Source of the DNA: Chloroflexota bacterium
GTDB lineage: Bacteria; Chloroflexota; Anaerolineae; Promineifilales; Promineifilaceae
Reading direction: 5' to 3'
Assembly: GCA_963169155.1 (NCBI GenBank)
Contig: CAUJGI010000742.1
Coordinates: 1-5,678 of the forward strand
Length of the DNA stretch: 5,678 bases
A model generated the notes under the pieces. It was not told where the DNA came from, made no database searches, and saw only the letters and a program-made list of their open reading frames with translations. The translations under genes were made by a program, and so were the position numbers. Shown here one piece after another: positions 1 to 4,489 of this stretch; positions within the stretch are counted from its first letter, which is position 1; every line of letters begins with the position of its first letter.

Positions 1-132
1 GTCCAGCCCGGCCATCATCTCATCGTACTGCGCCTCGATGCGCCGGTTGATCGGCGGAATCGCTTTAAGCCCCTTCTCCACCGTGGGCATGATGCGCTTG
101 TTTAACTTGCCTACAAGTTCTTTGATTCCCAT
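1..132 (-). CDS. N-terminal fragment of an unidentified protein (runs off the left edge)
   Basis: This is an open frame of 44 codons from an ATG at 132-130 that continues past base 1, too short to stand out as an ORF. The peptide begins MGIKELVGKLNKRIMP, continues with TVEKGLKAIPPINRRIEAQ and ends YDEMMAGLD. It is charged and probably helical, with no signal peptide or membrane segment. The start is supported by an AAAGGA ribosome binding site (139-144) six bases upstream. The gene follows the FGGY kinase on the same strand, 102 nt beyond its stop, with a double-hairpin repeat between them, so it could be cotranscribed with the kinase. I do not recognise the family. A long helical N-terminus before a catalytic domain would fit many enzymes, and the visible part contains no catalytic motif. 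That the gene is real is fairly likely; its function is unknown. Confidence 0.6.
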   Translation of the reverse strand, partial: MGIKELVGKLNKRIMPTVEKGLKAIPPINRRIEAQYDEMMAGLD

Positions 133-138
133 GTTTGG

Positions 139-144
139 TCCTTT
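139..144 (-). promoter_or_regulatory. Ribosome binding site of the leftmost gene
   Basis: The minus strand reads AAAGGA here, followed by a six-base spacer and ATG. This decides the start at 132. The site begins one base beyond the outer arm of the neighbouring palindromic repeat, so folding of that repeat could affect its accessibility. Confidence 0.6.
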
Positions 145-231
145 ACCCCCACCCTCACCCCAGCCCTCTCCCTCAGAGGGAGAGGGAGCCAGATTCCCTC
201 CCCCTCCCAGGGGGAGGGTTAGGGTGGGGGT
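145..231. repeat. C/G-rich double-hairpin palindromic repeat (REP/MITE-like) in the intergenic region
   Basis: The element has an outer inverted repeat: 11 bp at 145-155 pair perfectly with 221-231. Inside it are two perfect 10-bp stems with 3-nt loops: 164-173 with 177-186, and 196-205 with 209-218. The C-rich words (ACCCCCACCCT, CCCTCTCCCT, CCCTCCCCCT) resemble widespread intergenic C-rich palindromes that I recall from several environmental bacterial phyla, but no family name is assigned. The element fills most of the gap between the FGGY kinase stop (235) and the next gene start (132). It has no T-tract, so it is not a classic intrinsic terminator, although the stable stems could slow transcription or protect a 3' end. 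Both strands also carry four or more G-runs with short loops. Confidence 0.85.
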
Positions 232-234
232 CTG

Positions 235-1803
235 TTATGCATTCAATCGCGCGTAAATGCGCTTGTTTTGTTTATAGATGTGCAAATATTCGGCAAACAG
301 CTGGTCGTACAGCTGGCGGTGGGCCGGGTTTGGTTCGTAGGTGTGGGCGATGGGCACGCCGTCGCCAATGGTATCGAATGTGGATAGGCCGAGGGCAACG
401 GCCGTTAACAACCCCACCCCGCGCGCATTGGCCTGCACCGGGTCCTGCACCTGCTTGATGCGCCGGTTCAGCACGTCGGCATAAATCTGGCACCAGATGT
501 TGGAGTTGGCCCCACCGCCAATAAAATGAATATCGTCCAGCCGCCGCCCGATGAACTTTTCCAGGTGCCCCAGCAGCCAGCGTGAATTGTACGCCACCCC
601 CTCAAACACGGCGCGGATAAAATGCGAGCGTGTCGCCGACAGCGACACGTTGTGGAAGCCGCCGCGCACGTGCCGGTCTTCCACCGGGGTGCGTTCGCCG
701 TGCAGCCAGGGGGTGAAGATGAGACGGCCGCTGCCCGCCGGAACCTGCGCCACCATCTGGTCAAAGACGGGGTAGACGTTGGGAATATGCGTTTCGCGGG
801 CCAGGGCGTCGTCGGGGTAAAGGATGTTGTCGCGCAAAAAGGAGAGACAGGCACCGGCCGTTTCCTGCTCGTTGGCGATGAAATATTTACCGGGAATCGC
901 CGACGGCAGCGAAGCCATGTTGTGAAAAATGTCGGTCTTTTTGTACGGCACGTGGCAGGTCAGCCAGGACGAAGTGCCCACGTAAAGATGGGGCTGGAAG
1001 TCGCGCAGCGCCCCGGAGCCCAGCGCCGCCGACTGCAAATCGGGCGTGCCCATCACCACGGGAATGCCGGGCAGTAGCCCCAGATCTTGCGCCGCCGGGC
1101 GCGTCAGCGGACCCAGCACGTCCACCGCCTGCTTTAATTCAGGCAGCTTGTCCCGGTCGATGGTGGAAAAGTGGATGAGGCGGTCGTTGTAGTGCACATG
1201 GTGGATGTCCCGGTTGTCGGTGAGCCAGTGCAAGGTGATGGAATCAAACGAGGCGGCAAACTTCCCGGTGAGCTTCAGGTTGAGGTAATCTTTTGGCTCC
1301 AGGAATTTGTAGGTCTGGTGGTAAATGTCGGGAAAGTTGTGTTTGATGAAGAGGATGTGGGCGATGGGATCTTTGCCGGAGCGCACCGGGAGGCCGCCGG
1401 TGAGCCGCAGCCAGGGCAGCATCTTGTTGACACCATACCCCTCCAGCTTGATGGGGCCGTTGGTGATTTGGTGCACGTAGGGCGCGCCCCGCGAGTCCAT
1501 CCAGATGATGGCGTTCATGAGGGGACGGCCGTTTTTAGCCACCGCCACCGTACCCGACCATTGGGCTGTGCAGCCAACGGCCGTAATTTTTTCCGGCGCA
1601 ACAGCGCTGTTGGCCAGCAGCCGCTGTGTGGTGCTTTTGATCGCCTGCCACCAATCGTCGGGGTTTTGCTCCGCACCGCCGCCGGGCAGCAGGGTAACGC
1701 CGGTTTCGCCAATTTCGCACGCCATCACGTGCCCTTGCGGCGTGACGAGGGCAACTTTGGGACCTGAAGTACCGAGGTCGATGGCCAGTATGAGATCGTC
1801 CAT
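235..1803 (-). CDS. FGGY-family carbohydrate kinase, xylulokinase-like (COG1070)
   Basis: This 522-residue protein probably phosphorylates a sugar or polyol with ATP in the cytoplasm. It shows the FGGY layout in order: an N-terminal phosphate-1 loop AIDLGTSGPK (residues 7-16); WMDSRG (101-106), the W-x-D-x-R substrate-side motif; PDLQSAALGSG (254-264), whose Asp255 aligns with the catalytic base; GTSSW (276-280), phosphate-2; LHGERTP (367-373), typical of the xylulokinase group; and FIGGGANSN (427-435) in the C-terminal ATP-binding half. It is somewhat longer than E. coli XylB (484). The start is taken at ATG 1803 because the fold begins there (MDDLILAIDLG) and an AAGG lies eight bases upstream; an in-frame GTG at 1818 would add only five residues and has no good ribosome binding site. 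The stop is TAA at 237-235. The Met-His pair that contacts xylulose in XylB appears to be Trp-Ser here (residues 82-83), so the true substrate may not be xylulose. The family call is firm; the substrate is unknown. Confidence 0.93.
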   Translation of the reverse strand: MDDLILAIDLGTSGPKVALVTPQGHVMACEIGETGVTLLPGGGAEQNPDDWWQAIKSTTQRLLANSAVAPEKITAVGCTAQWSGTVAVAKNGRPLMNAIIWMDSRGAPYVHQITNGPIKLEGYGVNKMLPWLRLTGGLPVRSGKDPIAHILFIKHNFPDIYHQTYKFLEPKDYLNLKLTGKFAASFDSITLHWLTDNRDIHHVHYNDRLIHFSTIDRDKLPELKQAVDVLGPLTRPAAQDLGLLPGIPVVMGTPDLQSAALGSGALRDFQPHLYVGTSSWLTCHVPYKKTDIFHNMASLPSAIPGKYFIANEQETAGACLSFLRDNILYPDDALARETHIPNVYPVFDQMVAQVPAGSGRLIFTPWLHGERTPVEDRHVRGGFHNVSLSATRSHFIRAVFEGVAYNSRWLLGHLEKFIGRRLDDIHFIGGGANSNIWCQIYADVLNRRIKQVQDPVQANARGVGLLTAVALGLSTFDTIGDGVPIAHTYEPNPAHRQLYDQLFAEYLHIYKQNKRIYARLNA

Positions 1804-1874
1804 AGCCGAAGCCTTCACTAGAGAAAGGAAAACGGGAAAATTGGCTCTCCACCGTTTAAGGATAATTCGGCTTC

Positions 1875-1902
1875 ATCATACCATAGGCAGCAGGCAAGAC
1901 AA
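1875..1902 (-). promoter_or_regulatory. Candidate extended -10 sigma70-type promoter for the FGGY kinase
   Basis: On the minus strand a -35-like TTGTCT (1902-1897) is followed by a 16-nt spacer and TATGAT (1880-1875). TATGAT matches TATAAT at five of six bases and is preceded by TGG, an extended -10 (TGn). Transcription would begin near 1868, leaving a leader of about 65 nt before the ATG at 1803. It lies between the glycosylase stop (1952) and the kinase start, where a promoter is expected. The match is by eye only. Confidence 0.45.
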
Positions 1903-1951
1903 AGATCTACCGGTTGGTGGCTTAAGTTGGATCAAGCATTGGGTGGTCTGG

Positions 1952-2554
1952 CTACATGTACTGCTTCAAAACCTGGAAATCGTCTTCCAGCGTCTGCCGC
2001 TGGTCGCGGTTATAGAGGGCCACGGCGGGGTGGTAAAGCGGCACGATGGTGACACGGCCGTATTCTGCTTCCGCTTCCAGGGGACGGCCGTGCATCTGGC
2101 TAATCTTTTGGCCGGGTTCCGTCAGGCCAAACCGGGCCAGGACAAACTCCATGGCAAAACGACCCAATGTGGCAATGACGCGCGGTTGAATGATGGCAAG
2201 TTGCTGGGTCAGGAACGGTGTATACAGGTCAATTTCCTCTGGCCGGGGATCGCGATTGTTGGGCGGACGATCCTTTACCACATTGGTGATGTACACGTCT
2301 TTTCGCGCCAGGCCAATGGCGGCCAACATCTCATCCAGCGTCCGGCCCGATGCACCGACAAACGGCCGTCCCTTTATTGCTTCCTGCTTGCCGGGGGCTT
2401 CGCCAATAAACAGCACTTTGGCAGCGGCATCACCTTCCCCAAAAACGGCATGATAATTGTTTTCCTGGCGGAATTCATACAGGGGTGAGTTGGTGAGCTC
2501 TTCCAGCTGGCACGCCAGTTGGGCCAGTTTCTCGGTTTTTTGGGTATCTGGCAT
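1952..2554 (-). CDS. Family-4-like uracil-DNA glycosylase lacking the Fe-S cysteines
   Basis: This 200-residue protein belongs to the UDG superfamily, which removes uracil from DNA at the start of base excision repair. Visible features are FGEG (38-41); motif A GEAPGKQE (51-58); the loop GRPFVGASG (62-70); TNVVKDRPPNNRDP (90-103); and motif B HPAVAL (175-180). All match the family-4/5 pattern, and the length is normal. Family-4 enzymes normally carry four cysteines binding a 4Fe-4S cluster: two in an N-terminal CxxCPL, one in VKCRPP and one in the following helix. By my alignment these positions are Leu20, Ser23, Asp95 and Tyr111, and the whole protein has a single Cys (15). Glycosylase motifs are otherwise intact. 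The ATG at 2554 lies 8 nt after the preceding stop with no clear ribosome binding site, suggesting translational coupling. The superfamily call is strong; activity without the cluster is inferred. Confidence 0.9.
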   Translation of the reverse strand: MPDTQKTEKLAQLACQLEELTNSPLYEFRQENNYHAVFGEGDAAAKVLFIGEAPGKQEAIKGRPFVGASGRTLDEMLAAIGLARKDVYITNVVKDRPPNNRDPRPEEIDLYTPFLTQQLAIIQPRVIATLGRFAMEFVLARFGLTEPGQKISQMHGRPLEAEAEYGRVTIVPLYHPAVALYNRDQRQTLEDDFQVLKQYM

Positions 2555-2562
2555 AGGCGCAC

Positions 2563-3069
2563 TCAGGAAACGGCCGTTTCAAACTGCCGCAAAATATAGG
2601 GCCAGCCTTGGGGCGAGTCCATCATCTCCTGGTACTTTTCGCTGCCCTCGCCGTGGCGGTCAAAGTGACGGTGCTCCAGCACCACCTGCGTCTGGTTAGG
2701 ACCGTCCGCCTCAAAATGGATGTCCACTTCGCTGGCTTTAGCGGGGTTCGGCACCGGTTCGCGGCGCGGGCTGATTTGCCAAGTGAACTGGAGGTGATGC
2801 GGCGGTTGCCAAATCAGCACCCGACCCCAGTCACAGGTAAAGCCGTGAAGGCCACGCTCATAGCAACGGCCGTTTACCTCTGGCTCAATTACCATTTCTT
2901 GCAGTACATCTTGTGACCAAGTATAAGCAGCGGGCCACCATTCATCCAGGGTGTCCACAAACAGGCCGAATGTCTCTTCTACAGATTTTGGCACCTGCAC
3001 CGAATGACGAACGGTGTATGCTGACAAAATATCGGTATCGCTTTTCATCATATTTTTATCGGTTGACAT
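2563..3069 (-). CDS. SRPBCC-domain protein, AHSA1 (activator of Hsp90 ATPase homologue)-like
   Basis: This 168-residue protein resembles the START/SRPBCC helix-grip fold, which forms a hydrophobic ligand cavity. Typical features are the opening strand SVQVPKSVEETFGLFVD (about residues 23-39), the aromatic patch EWWPAAYTW (43-51), the strand pair ending DWGRVLIWQPPHHLQFTW (80-97) and the C-terminal helix ending WPYILRQFE (156-164). No catalytic motif is seen and no ligand can be assigned. The start at ATG 3069 is preferred: AGAAGG lies four bases upstream and it leaves a 61-nt gap after the DJ-1 gene. A longer in-frame form from 3159 would add 30 residues outside the fold and overlap the DJ-1 gene by 29 bp. 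The stop (2563) is 8 nt before the glycosylase start, so the two are almost certainly cotranscribed. The last codons (E-T-A-V-S) are written by a 14-bp perfect palindrome. Confidence 0.82.
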   Translation of the reverse strand: MSTDKNMMKSDTDILSAYTVRHSVQVPKSVEETFGLFVDTLDEWWPAAYTWSQDVLQEMVIEPEVNGRCYERGLHGFTCDWGRVLIWQPPHHLQFTWQISPRREPVPNPAKASEVDIHFEADGPNQTQVVLEHRHFDRHGEGSEKYQEMMDSPQGWPYILRQFETAVS

Positions 3070-3073
3070 TTTG

Positions 3074-3079
3074 CCTTCT
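3074..3079 (-). promoter_or_regulatory. Ribosome binding site deciding the SRPBCC start
   Basis: The minus strand reads AGAAGG, four bases before the ATG at 3069. The spacing is slightly short, but it is the only Shine-Dalgarno-like word near the candidate starts and so favours the 168-residue form. Confidence 0.45.
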
Positions 3080-3130
3080 ACCTGACGCAGTGGGGAAACG
3101 GCCGTTGCGCCGCTCACACCTTTGCGCTCG

Positions 3131-3691
3131 TTACACACGCTCATGTTCTTCCTTAGCAAACTCTTGAATCATCTTCTCATTAAAGGCTGGGATGTCATCC
3201 GGGTTGCGGCTGGTTACCAGACCATCGTCTACCACCACCGCTTCATCAACCCACTCCGCCCCGGCATTTTTCAGGTCGGTTTGCAGGGTATGGTAAGACG
3301 TGAGGCGGCGTCCGTGCGCCACGTCAGCATCGATAAGCGTCCAGGGCGCGTGGCAAATGGCCGCTACTGGTTTGCCCTCGTCGAAGAAGTGGCGCACAAA
3401 GCTCTGTGCCTGCTTGTTGCGGCGCAGTTTGTCCGGGTTCATCACGCCGCCGGGCAGTAAAAGCGCATCGTACTGGGCCGGATCAGCTTCTGCCAGCGGT
3501 GCATCAACGTCAAACTCATCACCCCACTTCACATGGTCCCACCCTTTCACCTTTTTCCCGGCGGGGGAAACGATATGGGTTTTGGCACCAGCCGCGTGCA
3601 GCGCCTGGCGAGGGCGGGTCAATTCTTCCTGTTCAAAGCCATTTTCAACGAGAATGGCAACTTTCTTGTTCTGTAACTGTTGGTCTTGCAT
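3131..3691 (-). CDS. DJ-1/PfpI family protein (type 1 glutamine amidotransferase-like domain)
   Basis: This 186-residue protein matches the DJ-1/PfpI superfamily, whose members include PfpI-type peptidases, YraA/YhbO-type stress proteins and reported protein or nucleotide deglycases (the last activity is debated). The N-terminal strand VAILVENGFEQEEL (11-24) carries Glu23, aligned with DJ-1 Glu18. LLLPGG (77-82) precedes the subunit-interface region. AICHAPW (111-117) is the nucleophile elbow with Cys113 and adjacent His114. LVTSRNPDDIPAF (158-170) is the family's typical C-terminal segment. The acidic residue contributed to the triad in PfpI by the neighbouring subunit (Glu74) appears to be Asp87 here. 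There is no signal peptide, so it should be cytoplasmic. The ATG at 3691 has GGGAGA seven bases upstream. It is the first gene of a probable three-gene unit with the SRPBCC protein and the glycosylase. Family assignment is confident; the exact reaction is not. Confidence 0.92.
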   Translation of the reverse strand: MQDQQLQNKKVAILVENGFEQEELTRPRQALHAAGAKTHIVSPAGKKVKGWDHVKWGDEFDVDAPLAEADPAQYDALLLPGGVMNPDKLRRNKQAQSFVRHFFDEGKPVAAICHAPWTLIDADVAHGRRLTSYHTLQTDLKNAGAEWVDEAVVVDDGLVTSRNPDDIPAFNEKMIQEFAKEEHERV

Positions 3692-3698
3692 TACATTG

Positions 3699-3704
3699 TC
3701 TCCC
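3699..3704 (-). promoter_or_regulatory. Ribosome binding site of the DJ-1/PfpI gene
   Basis: The minus strand reads GGGAGA, with a seven-base spacer to the ATG at 3691. An ATGTAA start-stop lies inside the spacer, but its ATG is only two bases from the site, too close for efficient use. Confidence 0.6.
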
Positions 3705-3773
3705 TGGCAGGATGTTTCAGCCTGGCTGCCTCTGCACGCTCAGCGCACGCAGCAGTCGCCGAAGATCCGGCCT

Positions 3774-3802
3774 ATTCAAAATTGTCACTGGTGGTCAGTC
3801 AA
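3774..3802 (-). promoter_or_regulatory. Candidate sigma70-type promoter for the DJ-1/SRPBCC/UDG unit
   Basis: On the minus strand TTGACT (3802-3797), a five-of-six match to the -35 consensus, is followed by a 17-nt spacer and TTGAAT (3779-3774), a four-of-six -10. It begins just after the DUF2231 stop (3815) and would give a leader of about 75 nt before the DJ-1 start. The optimal spacing and position make it plausible, but it was found by eye. Confidence 0.4.
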
Positions 3803-3814
3803 GCTTTTACGTGG

Positions 3815-4318
3815 TCAATCAATAACACCAATCTTGTGCCGGTAGGCCAGCTCGCCGCCGTACCAACCGCCCACGGTCAGCAGCACCGCCGTCACCACGG
3901 AAAGGATCAACCCGGTGGGCAGCACGGCATCAGTAGGATCGTTCCAGCGGATCAGCACGTTCACCAGGGCCAGCACCAGGACAGCCGCGTTGCTGCCCAG
4001 GTGCAGCCAGCCCGCTGTGTGGGCACGGGCCCGCTCAATGGTGAAAAAATCGATCAGCCCCACAGAAGCCGCAACGCCGCCCATGACCAAACCAGCCACG
4101 AGCAGCCACAAGGACATTCGTGCCCAAAACGCCGCGGCGGTGGCCCAAAAGACGATGTCTGTGGCCAATGCGCCGGTTAAAAAGGCGATGGGAAAGGGAA
4201 TGAGCATGGGGTGGATAGGATGGCCAGCAATAGCGGCCGTACTTTCTATGCCTTCTCGCTGGAGTTCTTCGTGCCCTGCGGCACTTTTGGCCGCTTCACG
4301 ACGGATATTTTCACTCAT
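3815..4318 (-). CDS. DUF2231-domain integral membrane protein
   Basis: This 167-residue protein matches DUF2231, a bacterial membrane family of unknown function. A charged cytoplasm-like N-terminus (1-30) leads into the hallmark GHPIHPMLIPFPIAF (32-46). There are four predicted hydrophobic segments, near 38-62, 68-92, 103-124 and 133-153. The family's C-terminal motif GWYGGELAYRHKIGV (151-165) follows the last one. Conserved histidines at 33, 36, 100, 106 and 161 could bind a metal or heme; that is inference. The start at 4318 is supported by a strong AGAGG seven bases upstream. It is 171 nt from the acyl-CoA dehydrogenase stop and 123 nt from the DJ-1 start, so it may be a separate transcription unit. 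Family confidence is high; the role is unknown. Confidence 0.9.
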   Translation of the reverse strand: MSENIRREAAKSAAGHEELQREGIESTAAIAGHPIHPMLIPFPIAFLTGALATDIVFWATAAAFWARMSLWLLVAGLVMGGVAASVGLIDFFTIERARAHTAGWLHLGSNAAVLVLALVNVLIRWNDPTDAVLPTGLILSVVTAVLLTVGGWYGGELAYRHKIGVID

Positions 4319-4489
4319 CAGGTCACCTCTTTTAGGGTAGCGCCAGGCAGCTTCTTTGGCTCCCGGTCACATCACATGGATTGAGTTCTTTTGAAGATAA
4401 CAGGGGAAACGGCCGTCAACATCCACAATGGCATACAAAATGGGTATACGTGCGATACATTTGGCTTTCGGTCAGATTCAGCTGTGACC
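4319..4489. other. Intergenic spacer between the acyl-CoA dehydrogenase and the DUF2231 gene
   Basis: This 171-nt spacer holds the DUF2231 ribosome binding site and one ACGGCCGT palindrome (4409-4416) with the purine-rich left flank GGGGAA. The best promoter-like pair on the minus strand is TTGACG (4419-4414) and TATCTT (4399-4394), but its 14-nt spacer is too short to trust. A 5-bp inverted repeat just after the dehydrogenase stop (GGTCA / TGACC) is too weak to call a terminator. No small ORF with a ribosome binding site was seen. Confidence 0.5.
4326..4330 (-). promoter_or_regulatory. Ribosome binding site of the DUF2231 gene
   Basis: The minus strand reads AGAGG within AAGAGGTGA, with a seven-base spacer to the ATG at 4318. 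It is the strongest Shine-Dalgarno match in the window. Confidence 0.7.

Noticed and set aside
145..231. CRISPR array or classic Rho-independent terminator in the C-rich repeat
   Set aside because: There are no regularly spaced direct repeats with unique spacers, and no T-tract follows either stem.
1804..1818. GTG at 1818 as the start of the FGGY kinase
   Set aside because: It adds five residues before the conserved fold, and the sequence upstream of it is pyrimidine-rich with no Shine-Dalgarno word, whereas ATG 1803 has AAGG upstream.
1505..2488. Long plus-strand open frame (327 codons) across the kinase start and the glycosylase
   Set aside because: It spans two well-supported minus-strand genes and their intergenic gap, its translation has no recognisable domain, and such antisense frames are common in GC-rich coding DNA.
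3070..3159. N-terminal extension of the SRPBCC protein from 3159
   Set aside because: It would overlap the DJ-1 gene, adds residues outside the fold, and lacks the ribosome binding site that the internal ATG at 3069 has.
3692..3697. ATGTAA start-stop overlapping the DJ-1 start, as a regulatory minimal ORF
   Set aside because: Its ATG lies only two bases from the ribosome binding site, too near for normal initiation, and such a short word arises easily by chance.
4394..4419. TTGACG / TATCTT pair as a promoter for the DUF2231 gene
   Set aside because: The 14-nt spacer is too short for sigma70 promoters, and the -35 overlaps a copy of the iterated palindrome, which explains part of the match.
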